Shown here: positions 17,090 through 26,369 of the stretch, one piece after another
Numbering within the stretch: position 1 is the stretch's first letter
How the letters are laid out: the number at the start of each line of letters is the position of its first letter
DNA from: Gemella haemolysans ATCC 10379
GTDB taxonomy: Bacteria; Bacillota; Bacilli; Staphylococcales; Gemellaceae
DNA length: 64,000 bases
Reading direction: 5' to 3'
Assembly (NCBI RefSeq): GCF_000173915.1
Contig: NZ_ACDZ02000014.1
Coordinates: forward strand, 124,001 to 188,000
The notes under the pieces: generated by a model
The model's input: the letters and a program-made list of their open reading frames with translations, nothing else
Told to the model about the DNA's origin: nothing
The model's database searches: none
Program-made: the position numbers and the translations under genes

Positions 17090-18269
17090 AGCTTTTATCA
17101 TAACGTTATTAGGATTAACAGTATCTGCTCCTGTGATAAAGGCTAACGATGGCTATGTACCCTTTGGAGAAAAGAAATTTACAGAAATTGAAAATAGTGA
17201 AAAAATAGAGTTCGATGACCTAAATCTTAAAGAGGCTTTAATAGAATACTATAAGTTTCATATTAATAAAGACTTTAAAGGTGAGGAAATAACTGTAGGT
17301 ATGATGGAGCAATTTACAAGTCTATCATTACCTTGGAAAAACATTTTTTCTCTAAAAGGTTTAGAATACGCTGTTAACTTAAAAAGTCTAAACTTATCTA
17401 ATAACTTTATTGAAGATATTACACCATTAGAAAAGTTAGTTGAATTAGAAGATTTAAATCTTACAAACAATAAAATAAAAGATCCAAAGAGTTTAGCTAA
17501 ATTAACAAAGTTAAGGCAATTAGTGCTTAGAAAAAATTTAATGAATAATTTAGATTTTCTAAATGACCTAAAAGTAGAATCATTAGATATTTCGATGAAC
17601 AGTGTTTTAAAAGATTATATTCCGAATAATTTAAAACTAGAAAATCTAAGAAGTCTAAATCTTTCAGGTATAGGTTTAGATAATATATCATTTTTAAAAA
17701 ATGCAGGGAAACTTGAGCGTTTAGTTGCTGAAGAAAATGCTATTAAAGACTTAACTCCATTAGCTGAATTGAAGACTTTAAGAACTTTATATTTAGATAG
17801 AAATAATATTAGCGACATTACAGCGCTTAAAGATTTGGTTAGTTTAGAAGAACTACTATTATATAAAAATAATATCGAGAATGTAGATGCGTTAAAAGAT
17901 AAAAAATATCTATATCGACTAATGTTAAATGATAATCTAGGTTTAAAAAATATAGATGCATTAAAAGATGTACCAAATATTTCTAGCATAGATATATCTA
18001 ATACTTCGGTAACCGATATTTCAGCATTAAAGGATGCTAAGTATCTATATTATATCGCTTTGAAAGATACAAAAATTAGTGACGATGATATAACTGCATT
18101 TGAGAAAAGTAATCTAGAAGTTAAAAAATCTAATAACATTGATAAAAAGATAGAAATAGTAAAAACAGAAGCTGCGAAATATTTTAGTATTAAAAATTAT
18201 ATTTTTATGGTATTAATGCTAATTTTTACTTTTAGTGGTATTAGAAGTTACTGGAGAAAAAATAAATAA
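17070..18269 (+). CDS. Exported leucine-rich-repeat protein with C-terminal membrane anchor
   Basis: The 399-residue protein has a signal peptide (1-25), a cap region, then internalin-like repeats of 22 residues from about 85 to 335 with the recurrent L-x-x-L-x-L-x-x-N-x-I pattern (for example LKSLNLSNNFIEDITPLEKL). It ends with one membrane helix (about 375-392) and a basic RKNK tail, and has no LPXTG motif. So the repeat domain should sit on the outer face of the membrane. Its start overlaps the GT-C-like gene by 20 bases, indicating coupled translation and a shared job. It might be the target, a partner or a receptor of the glycosylation system; none is proven. Confidence 0.82.
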   Translation: MKKVIYKAFIITLLGLTVSAPVIKANDGYVPFGEKKFTEIENSEKIEFDDLNLKEALIEYYKFHINKDFKGEEITVGMMEQFTSLSLPWKNIFSLKGLEYAVNLKSLNLSNNFIEDITPLEKLVELEDLNLTNNKIKDPKSLAKLTKLRQLVLRKNLMNNLDFLNDLKVESLDISMNSVLKDYIPNNLKLENLRSLNLSGIGLDNISFLKNAGKLERLVAEENAIKDLTPLAELKTLRTLYLDRNNISDITALKDLVSLEELLLYKNNIENVDALKDKKYLYRLMLNDNLGLKNIDALKDVPNISSIDISNTSVTDISALKDAKYLYYIALKDTKISDDDITAFEKSNLEVKKSNNIDKKIEIVKTEAAKYFSIKNYIFMVLMLIFTFSGIRSYWRKNK

Positions 18270-18275
18270 AATGCA

Positions 18276-18318
18276 AAAGATAGATGAGTTTCCCCTTGAA
18301 ATTCATCTATCTTTGTGC
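18276..18318 (+). terminator. Terminator of the sua5-glycosyltransferase-LRR operon
   Basis: AAGATAGATGAG (18277-18288) pairs with TTCATCTATCTTT (18302-18314) around a 13-base loop. The T-tract is short. The -35 box of the thrS promoter lies inside the loop and 3' edge. Confidence 0.65.
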
Positions 18319-18324
18319 TAGAAT
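18296..18324 (+). promoter_or_regulatory. Promoter of the thrS T-box transcript
   Basis: TTGAAA (18296-18301), 17 bases, TAGAAT (18319-18324), preceded by an extended TGC. It overlaps the terminator of the upstream operon. Confidence 0.75.
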
Positions 18325-18329
18325 TACAT

Positions 18330-18560
18330 TAATGAAATAAATCAACATATACTTAGGACAAGATATATATTTAACTTATTTAAGAGAGGGTATGGTGCTG
18401 AAAATACCTATAAGCAATATATGTTACTACCTAGCAATAGTATTAACATAGTTAGTGAGCTTTATTCACAAAGAGGAAGTACATTTACTTCGAATTTGGG
18501 TGGTACCACGAAAATATTCGTCCCTTCTTTAGTTTTGGCTAGAGAAGGGATTTTTTAATT
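18330..18560 (+). ncRNA. T-box leader, threonine type
   Basis: The untranslated leader of thrS contains an AGAGAGGGTATGGTGCTGAAAA-like stem I segment (18383-18404), the conserved T-box GGGTGGTACCACG (18499-18511) and a GC-containing terminator (TCCCTTCTTTAG to AGAGAAGGGA, then TTTTTTAA, ending at 18560). Uncharged tRNA-Thr would pair with the T-box and favour the antiterminator. The specifier codon could be ACT at 18426 or ACC at 18429; I cannot decide without folding. Position right before thrS supports threonine. Confidence 0.93.
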
Positions 18561-18606
18561 TTTGAGTAAGTTAGACTAAGTATATAAAAAAGAAGGAGAC
18601 CTTAAT

Positions 18607-20550
18607 ATGGCTAAATTAGTTTTTCCAGATGGAAATGTAAGAGAATATGATAATAAAACACCATTAGAAATCGCTGAAAGTATTAGTGTAAGTCTTAAGA
18701 AAAAAGTGATTTCTGCAAAATTAGATGAGGATTATATCGAAGTTAACAAACCAATAACAAAAGATGGTCACTTAAAACTTATCGTTGCAGATGATGAAGA
18801 TAAAGATAGTTTATATGTATTACGTCACACTTGTGCACACGTATTAGCGCAAGCATTAAGAAGATTATATGGTAAAGATGTACACTTCGGTGTTGGTCCA
18901 GCTATTGATGGTGGATTCTACTATGACTTTGATGCTGAATATAAAGTATCAGAAGAAGACTTTAAAGCAATCGAAAAAGAAGTTAAGAAAATTATTAGCG
19001 AAAACTATGCAATTGAAGGTCGCGAAGTAAGTAAAGAAGAAGCTTTAGAAATCTTTAAAGAAGATCCATATAAAGTAGAATTAATTAATGACCTTCCAGC
19101 TGATGAAGTTATTACAGTTTACACACAAGGAGACTTCACTGACCTTTGTCGTGGTGGACACCTAAGTGCAACTTCAAAAATTAAAGAATTTAAATTATTA
19201 TCTGTAGCTGGTGCATACTGGAGAGGTAATAGTGATAATAAAATGTTACAACGTATCTACGGAACAGCTTATTTCACTAAAGAACATTTAGAACAACACT
19301 TAGTACGTCTACAAGAAGCACGTGAACGTGATCACAGAAAACTAGGTAAAGAATTAGGAATCTTCACTACAAGTCAAAAAGTTGGTGCTGGATTACCATT
19401 ATGGTTACCAAATGGTGCTACTATCCGTCGTACTATCGAAAGATATATCGTTGATAAAGAAGTAGAGTTAGGATATGACCACGTTTATACTCCAATTATG
19501 GGATCTAAAGATCTATATATTACAAGTGGACACTGGGAGCACTACCAAGAAGACATGTTCCCACCAATGGAGATGGATCACGAAACAATGGTACTTCGTC
19601 CTATGAACTGTCCTCACCATATGATGGTTTATAAAAATGAACGTCACTCATACCGTGAACTTCCAATCCGTATCGCAGAGCTTGGAATGATGCACCGTTA
19701 TGAAGCAAGTGGTGCAGTAAGTGGATTACAACGTGTTCGTGGTATGACTCTAAACGATGCTCACATTTTCGTACGTCCAGATCAACTTAAAGATGAATTT
19801 AAACTTACTGTAGGACTTATCGAAGAAGCATATAAAGATTTAGGTATTAAAAACTTTAGCTACCGTCTATCATACAGAGATCCAGAAAACACTGAGAAAT
19901 ACTTCGATGATGATGCAATGTGGAACAATGCTCAACAAATGTTGAAAGAAACTGCTGACGAGTTAGGATTAGACTATGTTGAAGCTGAAGGTGAAGCTGC
20001 ATTCTACGGACCGAAACTTGACGTTCAAGTAGAAACAGCAATCGGAAAACAAGAAACATTATCTACAATTCAATTAGACTTCTTATTACCAGAGAGATTC
20101 GAATTAGAATATATTGGTGAAGATGGAAAAGCTCACCGTCCAGTAGTTATCCACCGTGGTATCGTATCAACAATGGAAAGAATGGTTGCCTTCTTATTAG
20201 AAGAGTACAAAGGAGATTTACCAACATGGTTATCACCAAACCAAGTACGTATTATCCCAGTAAACAATGACTACCACTATGATTATTCTAAAGAAATCAT
20301 GCAAGAACTTAAAAAAGCTGGTGTTAAAGTAGCTATCGATGATAGAGATGAAAAACTAGGATATAAAATCCGTGAAGCAGCAAGCAAAAAAATTCCATAT
20401 ACTTTAGTAATTGGAGATAAAGAAGTAGAAAACAGAAATGTTAATGTTAGAACATTTGGTTCATTAAACCAAAAAGAAGAAAGCTTTGCTGAATTTAAAG
20501 AAAATATCTTAAGAGAAATCAACGAAAGATTAATCGAGAAAAATGCATAG
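18607..20550 (+). CDS. thrS: Threonyl-tRNA synthetase
   Basis: The 647-residue protein is a full-length bacterial ThrRS: TGS domain (about 1-62), editing domain with [16 protein letters not shown] and the Cys/His pair near TDLCRGGHL, and a class II core with [17 protein letters not shown], the zinc ligands in [21 protein letters not shown] and [14 protein letters not shown], then an anticodon-binding domain (about 540-640). It charges tRNA-Thr and clears mischarged serine. AAGAAGGAG precedes the ATG. Expression is controlled by the T-box directly upstream. The codon use is of the highly expressed type (many GTA, CGT, TTC codons). Confidence 0.98.
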   Translation: MAKLVFPDGNVREYDNKTPLEIAESISVSLKKKVISAKLDEDYIEVNKPITKDGHLKLIVADDEDKDSLYVLRHTCAHVLAQALRRLYGKDVHFGVGPAIDGGFYYDFDAEYKVSEEDFKAIEKEVKKIISENYAIEGREVSKEEALEIFKEDPYKVELINDLPADEVITVYTQGDFTDLCRGGHLSATSKIKEFKLLSVAGAYWRGNSDNKMLQRIYGTAYFTKEHLEQHLVRLQEARERDHRKLGKELGIFTTSQKVGAGLPLWLPNGATIRRTIERYIVDKEVELGYDHVYTPIMGSKDLYITSGHWEHYQEDMFPPMEMDHETMVLRPMNCPHHMMVYKNERHSYRELPIRIAELGMMHRYEASGAVSGLQRVRGMTLNDAHIFVRPDQLKDEFKLTVGLIEEAYKDLGIKNFSYRLSYRDPENTEKYFDDDAMWNNAQQMLKETADELGLDYVEAEGEAAFYGPKLDVQVETAIGKQETLSTIQLDFLLPERFELEYIGEDGKAHRPVVIHRGIVSTMERMVAFLLEEYKGDLPTWLSPNQVRIIPVNNDYHYDYSKEIMQELKKAGVKVAIDDRDEKLGYKIREAASKKIPYTLVIGDKEVENRNVNVRTFGSLNQKEESFAEFKENILREINERLIEKNA

Positions 20551-20557
20551 TAAAATA

Positions 20558-20731
20558 GGGAGTGACTCAAAAATCGTGATTTCGGAGAAATCAATTTTGT
20601 CGAGTCAACCCCGCACAGTTTATTGGATATCTAAAAAGCTTTTATAAAGCGATTTAAGATATCAATAAACCACTGCGTCTATGGTTTTTCATATGAACTT
20701 TGTAAAATTTTAGAATTTTTGGGTAAGCTCA
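20558..20731. repeat. Dispersed palindromic repeat, copy 4, long MITE-like form
   Basis: The opening hairpin GGGAGTGACTCAAAAATCG to CGAGTCAACCCC (20558-20612) is followed by CACAGTTTATTGGATATC, an internal inverted repeat (GATATCTAAA near 20626 and TTTAAGATATC near 20652), then CATATGAACTTTGTAAAATTTT, and a degenerate closing end GAATTTTTGGGTAAGCTC. It is longer than copy 3 but shares its order of blocks. There is no T-tract, so it is a poor terminator although it follows thrS. Confidence 0.6.
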
Positions 20732-20754
20732 TAATCATAATAAGGAGAGATATA

Positions 20755-21339
20755 ATGTTAACTCAATTAACAAAAAATGTAAAAAAAGGTCAAGTTAGAG
20801 TAAAAATTAAAACTACTCACGGAGATATGACTTTCAAACTATTTGAAAAAGATATTCCAAAAGCAGTAGAAAACTTTTTAACTCATGCAAAAAATGGTTA
20901 CTATAAAGGTATTATTTTCCACCGTGTAATTAAAGATTTTATGATTCAAGGTGGAGACCCAACTGGTACAGGTATGGGAGGAGAATCAATTTGGGGACGT
21001 AGTTTCGAAGATGAATTCTCAATGGATTACTTCCACTTCTACGGTGCGTTAAGTATGGCGAATGCTGGACCAAACACAAATGGAAGTCAATTCTTTATCG
21101 TTCAAAATTCTCACGTAGATGCTAGAACTTTACAAGCACTTGAACAAGGCGGTTGGCCACAAGAAGCTGTTGAAGGATATGCTAAACTAGGGGGAACTCC
21201 TCATTTAGATCACCGTCACACAGTATTTGGACACCTAATCGCTGGTGCAAAAACTTTAGAAGCTATTGCAGCTGTAAAAACTGGAGCTCAAGATAAACCA
21301 GTTGAAGAAGTTGTAATCCTTGATATAGAAGTTAAATAA
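20755..21339 (+). CDS. Cyclophilin-type peptidyl-prolyl cis-trans isomerase
   Basis: The 194-residue protein is a cyclophilin: [21 protein letters not shown]-like opening strand, [19 protein letters not shown] (active-site Arg and Phe), [17 protein letters not shown] and the closing [10 protein letters not shown]. It has no signal peptide, so it acts in the cytoplasm on proline-containing proteins. I chose ATG at 20755, preceded by AAGGAGAGA; an earlier in-frame start at 20719 would add residues outside the family and lacks a binding site. It is a single gene between repeat copy 4 and a terminator. Confidence 0.95.
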   Translation: MLTQLTKNVKKGQVRVKIKTTHGDMTFKLFEKDIPKAVENFLTHAKNGYYKGIIFHRVIKDFMIQGGDPTGTGMGGESIWGRSFEDEFSMDYFHFYGALSMANAGPNTNGSQFFIVQNSHVDARTLQALEQGGWPQEAVEGYAKLGGTPHLDHRHTVFGHLIAGAKTLEAIAAVKTGAQDKPVEEVVILDIEVK

Positions 21340-21348
21340 ATATAAGAA

Positions 21349-21383
21349 AACAAGATTAATAAGAGATTAATCTTGTTTTTTAT
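21349..21383 (+). terminator. Terminator of the cyclophilin gene
   Basis: ACAAGATTAAT (21350-21360) and ATTAATCTTGT (21366-21376) form an 11-base stem with a 5-base loop, followed by TTTTTATAT. Confidence 0.9.
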
Positions 21384-21533
21384 ATATTTATGAAGAAATA
21401 ATAATTATATAATTTTAGAATTTAGAGTATAAGATAATTTAAGAAATAAAAGAAAAGCATTATTAAGAATAAAATATTATTAGTTAATTTAAAATTCACT
21501 TTAAAATAAATTAAAAAAAAATAGAAAAAAACA

Positions 21534-21563
21534 CTTTCAAATTGACTATTCATGTGATATAAT
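21534..21563 (+). promoter_or_regulatory. Promoter of the uracil permease gene
   Basis: Extended -10 TGATATAAT (TATAAT at 21558-21563), with a weak -35-like TTTCAA 18 bases upstream. I did not find a clear PyrR-binding attenuator in the short leader. Confidence 0.55.
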
Positions 21564-21598
21564 TATGAAAGTTTGAATATAAAAAAAGGAGAAGAAGA

Positions 21599-22879
21599 AT
21601 GGCAGAAAAAACAAGAGTAAAACCAATTCTAGATGTTCATGAAAAGCCTAACTTAGCTCTATGGGTAACGTTAAGCTTACAACACTTATTCGCAATGTTT
21701 GGAGCGACGGTGTTAGTACCAATTTTAACAGGATTGCCAGCAAGTACTGCTTTAACGACATCAGGTATTGGAACACTTACGTATTTATTAATAACTAGAG
21801 GTAAAATTCCTGCGTATTTAGGATCTTCATTTGCCTTCATTAATCCAATTATTGTGCTTTCAACTACTCACAGTGTTGAAACAGCAATGCTTGGTGCATT
21901 TTTAGCCAGCTTAGTTTATGGTGTTGTAGCAATGTTAATTTACAAATTTGGTGTAAATTGGTTACTTAAACTTTTACCACCAGTTGTAGTTGGACCAATT
22001 ATCATTGTAATTGGACTTGGAATTGCTCCTACAGCAATCAATATGGCGATGTATAAAACAGTAGACGGAGCTAAAGTTTATGACTTAAAATACTTCTTAG
22101 TAGCTCTTATCACATTAGCAGCAACAATCTTTTGTTGTGTTGCTTTAAGAGGATTTGCGAAACAAATTCCAGTATTATTAGGAATTGTGTTTGGATATAT
22201 AGTAGCTGTATTTGCAGGACTGGTAGATTTCAAACCAGTTATCGATGCTCCTTGGTTTAGCTTACCGAAGTTTACTATTCCATTTGTAACATATGCACCA
22301 GAGTGGAATGTTGCAGCATTAGCAATGGTACCTATTGCTATAGTAACTATTAACGAACACATTGGTCACCAAATGGTATTATCTGAAGTAGTAGGAAGAA
22401 ACTTCTTAAAAGATCCAGGACTACACCGTTCGATTTTAGCTGATGGAACAGCGATGATGTTTGCATCACTTTTAGGTGGACCACCAAGTACAACATATGG
22501 TGAAAATATTGGGGTTCTTGCTATTACACGTATCTTCTCTGTATTCGTATTAGGAGGAGCAGCTGTATTCGCACTTATCTTAAGTTTTGTAGGTAAGTTC
22601 TCAGCTCTAATCTCTACGATTCCATCACCAGTTATGGGTGGTGTATCGATCTTACTATTCGGTATAATCGCATCAAGTGGACTAAGAATGTTAGTAGATG
22701 AAAAAGTAGACCTAAGTATCAATAGAAACTTAGTAATTTCATCAGTAATCATCGTTTTAGGTGTTGGTGGAGCAATGCTAAAATTTGAAAGCATTAACTT
22801 CGAACTTCCAGCAATGGCTCTTGCAGCTATCAGTGGTGTATTATTAAATGCATTCTTACCAAAAGAAGATAAAAAATAG
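21599..22879 (+). CDS. uraA: Uracil permease (NCS2/NAT family)
   Basis: The 426-residue membrane protein has the 14-helix NCS2 pattern. Near the N-terminus LSLQHLFAMFGATVLVPILTGL carries the Gln-His motif of helix 1; GSSFAFINPI marks helix 3; TINEHIGHQMVLSEV supplies the conserved Glu of helix 8; GGPPSTTYGENIGVLAITR is helix 10. This pattern fits uracil-proton symporters (UraA/PyrP) better than xanthine carriers. The gene is alone, not in a pyr operon, with its own promoter and a strong terminator. AAAAGGAGAAG precedes the ATG. Confidence 0.9.
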   Translation: MAEKTRVKPILDVHEKPNLALWVTLSLQHLFAMFGATVLVPILTGLPASTALTTSGIGTLTYLLITRGKIPAYLGSSFAFINPIIVLSTTHSVETAMLGAFLASLVYGVVAMLIYKFGVNWLLKLLPPVVVGPIIIVIGLGIAPTAINMAMYKTVDGAKVYDLKYFLVALITLAATIFCCVALRGFAKQIPVLLGIVFGYIVAVFAGLVDFKPVIDAPWFSLPKFTIPFVTYAPEWNVAALAMVPIAIVTINEHIGHQMVLSEVVGRNFLKDPGLHRSILADGTAMMFASLLGGPPSTTYGENIGVLAITRIFSVFVLGGAAVFALILSFVGKFSALISTIPSPVMGGVSILLFGIIASSGLRMLVDEKVDLSINRNLVISSVIIVLGVGGAMLKFESINFELPAMALAAISGVLLNAFLPKEDKK

Positions 22880-22888
22880 AAAATAATT

Positions 22889-22933
22889 AAATAGCCAGTA
22901 ACTTATATTAATAAGTTACTGGCTATTTTTTGT
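22889..22933 (+). terminator. Strong terminator of the uracil permease gene
   Basis: An uninterrupted 18-base stem (22889-22906 with 22911-22928), four-base loop and T-tract. The A-run on the left also makes it work for the converging minus-strand gene. Confidence 0.95.
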
Positions 22934-23011
22934 ATAAAACAATATTTTAAATTAACATGTAGATTATATTTATAATAGTAAAGTATATTTTTAAGTAGGA
23001 ATTATGATATT

Positions 23012-24229
23012 TTAATCTCTTATTTCTAGTAATTTTGAAAAACTAGGTAAATTCCGAATATTTTTATTGAATAACCAAAATAGAAAAATACTAAAAATTA
23101 ATAAAGAAGTAATAATTATAATAGTTTTAATACTGTATTTTATACTTAATACTCCTGCTAATAAAGCTCCTAGAGGGCTAAATGCTATAGATAAACCAAT
23201 CATAGTGGACATAGCGACATCTAATTTATCTTTACTTATGATGCATTGAATCATTGTTTGAGAATATGTGTTTAAAATCCCAATTAATATCCAGCCAAAA
23301 AGAAATAATGAAAAATTGATAATTTTGTTTATAATAGAATTATTGTTAAGTATGCTAAGTGCGCACCAAGATAGGGCTATACCTAGTGTAAATGTAGTGT
23401 ATAGAGTACTTAACCTTATATTTTTTAGTGTCTGACTGTTAGAAAGAAAGGCTCCTATTAGGATACCAAGTCCAGATGCACTTAGTAAAATTCCATAATA
23501 ATAACTAGTTTCCGAATACTCAGGAAGTAGCGTTAGTAGCGAACTGGTAGAAAAATTAATTATTATGATTCCTATTAATAATGGTTTTAATAGAGGAGTA
23601 TTCCATATTTTTATACCGCTACTTAGTTTAGAAAAGTAGTTTTCTTCTACAGTATTAGTATTTTTAGATAAATTATTTGATAGGAAGATGAATATAAAGC
23701 TGTTGACAAAAAAAGTAATACTATTAATAATGAAAGCATATATTGTACCGAAAACTGTTATAATAAATCCACCTATTGAATTAAAGAGTGCATCACTACC
23801 TTGATAAGCTATAGAAAATAGTGAATTTGCTTTTACTAAATCTTCTTGTTTAACTATTTTTGGAAGTAAGGCAAGTTGAACAGGATAAACAATTTGATTA
23901 ATGAAACTAATACAAACGATAAAAATTATTAGTGTAGTAATCTGTAGCTTATTTACATAGATTAGATAAGTAATAACTAGTAATATTATAGCTTGAAATA
24001 ACTGTGAAATAATTAAAAACCTCTTTATATTAAATTTACTGATTAATGGTGATACAAATATTTGTAATATAGCTGTAAATGAAATTAGAAATAAAGTAAT
24101 ACCACTATAAAAAGTAGATTTAGTTAATGTGTAAATTAATGTTAAAGTAGCTATTGAATATATGCTATCACCGAAATTAGTGATTAATCTACCGAATAGT
24201 AAAATTGAAAAGTTTTTATTTTTAAACAT
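23012..24229 (-). CDS. MFS transporter, probable drug or peptide efflux pump
   Basis: The 405-residue protein has about 12 membrane helices and the MFS-3 (MefA/Bacillus YfiS-like) style opening NFSILLFGRLITNFGDSIYSIA. The loop after helix 2 has ISKFNIKRFLII in the place of MFS motif A, and the second half holds LGILIGAFLS. Pumps of this group export macrolides or other amphiphilic compounds, but the substrate cannot be told. I chose ATG at 24229; a GTG at 24238 lies inside the binding-site region. It follows a small ArsR-type regulator gene by 71 bases on the same strand, which suggests that the regulator senses the substrate or a related stress. Confidence 0.82.
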   Translation of the reverse strand: MFKNKNFSILLFGRLITNFGDSIYSIATLTLIYTLTKSTFYSGITLFLISFTAILQIFVSPLISKFNIKRFLIISQLFQAIILLVITYLIYVNKLQITTLIIFIVCISFINQIVYPVQLALLPKIVKQEDLVKANSLFSIAYQGSDALFNSIGGFIITVFGTIYAFIINSITFFVNSFIFIFLSNNLSKNTNTVEENYFSKLSSGIKIWNTPLLKPLLIGIIIINFSTSSLLTLLPEYSETSYYYGILLSASGLGILIGAFLSNSQTLKNIRLSTLYTTFTLGIALSWCALSILNNNSIINKIINFSLFLFGWILIGILNTYSQTMIQCIISKDKLDVAMSTMIGLSIAFSPLGALLAGVLSIKYSIKTIIIITSLLIFSIFLFWLFNKNIRNLPSFSKLLEIRD

Positions 24230-24300
24230 AGACTCCACATCCTTTATAAAAATTTTAACGATAAAAAAATTTTGACAGTTAAAATATTATTTAACAGCTC

Positions 24301-24735
24301 CTAGCGAGCTGTAGAAATAATACTAATACTAACACTATTTTTATTTTCTGAGGAGAATTTCTTTTCTAGTTTTTTAACTTCATTCCAGAAATCTTTCATG
24401 TCTTCTTTATTTATATTGAAATTAACTGAAGTATTGTTAAATAAGTCGTTAAAGATACTAGGTGAAGGTACAAATGCCTGTGCAGTCGGTAGATAGTATT
24501 TTTGAATTATACCATTTATTGTATCTGTATCAACTACTTCGATAAAACTATTTTCCTCTAGAATATTAAGATGATAGTGTATTTTAGTTCTATTAATTTT
24601 TAATAGTTTAGCAAGTTCTTTTGAATTTTTCTTTTCTGTACCGAGTGTTGTAAGAATACTTATTCTTAAAGGATCAGAAATAACCTTTAGTTTCTCGATA
24701 TCTGTTATATATTGTATATCTTTAATAATAATCAT
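24301..24735 (-). CDS. ArsR-type winged-helix transcription regulator
   Basis: The 144-residue protein begins with a winged-helix domain (about 10-80): LKVISDPLRISILTTLG, the recognition region KNSKELAKLLKINRTKIHYH, and the wing LNILEENSFIEVVDTD. The helix-turn-helix opening is that of ArsR/HTH-20 proteins. No metal-binding Cys cluster is visible, so it is not a classic metal sensor. Residues 85-144 may form a dimerisation helix. It precedes the MFS pump on the same strand and likely controls it and itself. AAGGAATG serves as binding site; the promoter is a perfect consensus, typical for a gene under repression. Confidence 0.8.
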   Translation of the reverse strand: MIIIKDIQYITDIEKLKVISDPLRISILTTLGTEKKNSKELAKLLKINRTKIHYHLNILEENSFIEVVDTDTINGIIQKYYLPTAQAFVPSPSIFNDLFNNTSVNFNINKEDMKDFWNEVKKLEKKFSSENKNSVSISIISTAR

Positions 24736-24750
24736 TCCTTTCTTACTAAT

Positions 24751-24779
24751 ATTATATAACTAACTCCATCAACTGTCAA
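24751..24779 (-). promoter_or_regulatory. Consensus promoter of the ArsR-MFS pair
   Basis: Minus-strand TTGACA (24779-24774), 17 bases, TATAAT (24756-24751). The -35 lies within TTGACAGTT; the same nine bases recur on the plus strand at 24272-24280, ahead of the pump gene, and AACGTTAAAATT near 24790 resembles AATTTTAACG near 24251. These may be operator sites for the regulator. Confidence 0.8.
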
Positions 24780-24949
24780 TTAACTTTGAACGTTAAAATT
24801 ATATTTTTTATAACTTTGTTAAATTTAATGAAGTTTAGTCAAACAATAGTTTGACTACCTCTTTTATATTTGATATAATTTACTAGGTATATTAGTTAGT
24901 AAGAACTTACTAAAACTACAAGAAGAAATAAAAATTAAGGAGAATGAAA

Positions 24950-25837
24950 TTGAAAAAACTATCAGCAATTTTATTAGGTTTGCTTGGTGTAGTAACATTA
25001 TCTGGATGTTCTCAAGATGACAGATCTGGAACATTTTACGACATTTTCGTAAAACCAATGGATTTATCACTGAGCAAAATACATGAGTATACAGGAAGCT
25101 GGGGATGGTCAATAGTAATTATTACTTTAGTAATCAGATTATTAGTTTTACCGTTCATGTTAAATAACTACAAAGTACAAAATAAATCAAGAAAAGGACA
25201 AGAATTAGCTCGTCCAGAATTAGAAGTACTTCAGAAGAAACAACAAGCTGCCAAAGAAAAAGAAGCAAGAGCTATTTCTAATGAAGAAAAAATGCAAGCA
25301 CGTAGCGAACTTATGGAATTACAAAGAGAGCAAATGGCTATTCTTAAGAAATATGACGCAATGCCATTAAGTTTAGGTGGGTGTTTACCAATGCTTATTC
25401 CTCTACCATTCTTAACTGGATTGTTCTATACTTTATCTAATCCTCTGTATTCAGCAGGAATTATTGATTCAACATTTTTAGGAGTGTTTAACCTTGGAAC
25501 ACGTTCATATACATTACCAATAATCGCGTTTGTAGTTTATGCTATCCAAACAAAAATACAAATGAGTTTAATGCCAACACCAACTCAGCCAGGTCAAGAG
25601 CAAATGCAAAGTCAAATGAAGATGATGCAATGGCTATCACCAATAATGATTACAGGATTCTCATTCTGGGTAGCTGGAGCGGTAGCCGTGTACTATATCG
25701 TAGGGGGATTATTCATGATATTCCAAACTTACTTAGGACATGCTTTATATCCACCGTATAAACCAGAAAAACAAAAGAAACAAACGTTTGATCCAGAGAA
25801 AGTAACATTAGTTTCTAACAAGAAAAAACGTAAATAG
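24950..25837 (+). CDS. yidC: Membrane protein insertase YidC (OxaA lipoprotein type)
   Basis: The 295-residue protein has a lipoprotein signal with LSGC (Cys about residue 20), five membrane helices in the usual YidC pattern (first helix WSIVIITLVIRLLVLP with the conserved groove Arg), a charged hairpin loop (about 75-125) and PLSLGGCLPMLIPLPFLTGLFY-type helix 2, and a basic tail (KKKRK). It inserts and folds membrane proteins with or without SecYEG. I prefer TTG at 24950, seven bases after AAGGAG; the ATG at 24944 is too close to that site. Gram-positives often carry two copies; this one is not next to rnpA, so it may be the second paralogue. Confidence 0.93.
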   Translation: MKKLSAILLGLLGVVTLSGCSQDDRSGTFYDIFVKPMDLSLSKIHEYTGSWGWSIVIITLVIRLLVLPFMLNNYKVQNKSRKGQELARPELEVLQKKQQAAKEKEARAISNEEKMQARSELMELQREQMAILKKYDAMPLSLGGCLPMLIPLPFLTGLFYTLSNPLYSAGIIDSTFLGVFNLGTRSYTLPIIAFVVYAIQTKIQMSLMPTPTQPGQEQMQSQMKMMQWLSPIMITGFSFWVAGAVAVYYIVGGLFMIFQTYLGHALYPPYKPEKQKKQTFDPEKVTLVSNKKKRK

Positions 25838-25845
25838 TTGAATAA

Positions 25846-25885
25846 ATCAGTAAACATTAGAAATATTGTTTACTGATCTTTTTTT
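25846..25885 (+). terminator. Terminator of yidC
   Basis: ATCAGTAAACA (25846-25856) pairs with TGTTTACTGAT (25867-25877), followed by CTTTTTTT. Confidence 0.92.
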
Positions 25886-25915
25886 GAAAAAAAGTAATAA
25901 AAGTTATCAATATAG

Positions 25916-25944
25916 TTGACGTTAGGATATATATATGTTAGAAT
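25916..25944 (+). promoter_or_regulatory. Promoter of the rplU-prp-rpmA operon
   Basis: TTGACG (25916-25921), 17 bases, TAGAAT (25939-25944). Confidence 0.82.
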
Positions 25945-25950
25945 TATATT

Positions 25951-26045
25951 GTTGTGTAGCTCCTAAATAGCTACTACAACCGCACGTATAAGGTAAACAA
26001 GTGAGAAATCCACCTTATATGGCGAGTCTTAGTAAAAAATATTTA
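25951..26045 (+). ncRNA. L21 ribosomal protein leader
   Basis: The transcript leader before rplU has a first hairpin (TGTAGCT/AGCTACTACA, 25954-25979) followed by a second stem (ATAAGGT to ACCTTATAT, about 25987-26020) and a conserved-looking GGCGAGTC stretch. Place and layout fit the L21 leader family of Firmicutes, in which an L21-operon product is thought to regulate its own mRNA. The assignment is from position and shape, not a covariance-model match. Confidence 0.75.
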
Positions 26046-26058
26046 AGGAGGTGCAGAT

Positions 26059-26367
26059 ATGTACGCAGTAATTAAAACAGGTGGAAAACAACTACGTGTT
26101 GAAGAAGGACAAACAATCTTAGTTGAGAAGTTAGCAGCTGAAGTAGATTCTACAGTTACTTTTGACGAAGTAGTATTAGTAGGTGGAGAAACTACAAAAG
26201 TTGGTGCTCCTTTAGTAGCTGGTGCGACAGTAACAGCTAAAGTAGTTGCTCAAGGTAAAGGTAAAAAAATCACAGTATTTAAATACAAACCTAAAAAGAA
26301 CAATCACCGTAAATTAGGTCATCGTCAACCTTTCACTAAATTAGTAGTTGAAAAAATTAACGCTTAA
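26059..26367 (+). CDS. rplU: 50S ribosomal protein L21
   Basis: The 102-residue protein is standard bacterial L21: [18 protein letters not shown] at the start, the beta-barrel [11 protein letters not shown]-like middle and the 23S rRNA-binding loop [19 protein letters not shown]. It binds domain 20S-23S rRNA near L20. TTAAGGAGGTG is an excellent ribosome binding site. It is the first gene of the classic L21-Prp-L27 operon. Confidence 0.98.
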   Translation: MYAVIKTGGKQLRVEEGQTILVEKLAAEVDSTVTFDEVVLVGGETTKVGAPLVAGATVTAKVVAQGKGKKITVFKYKPKKNNHRKLGHRQPFTKLVVEKINA

Positions 26368-26369
26368 TC

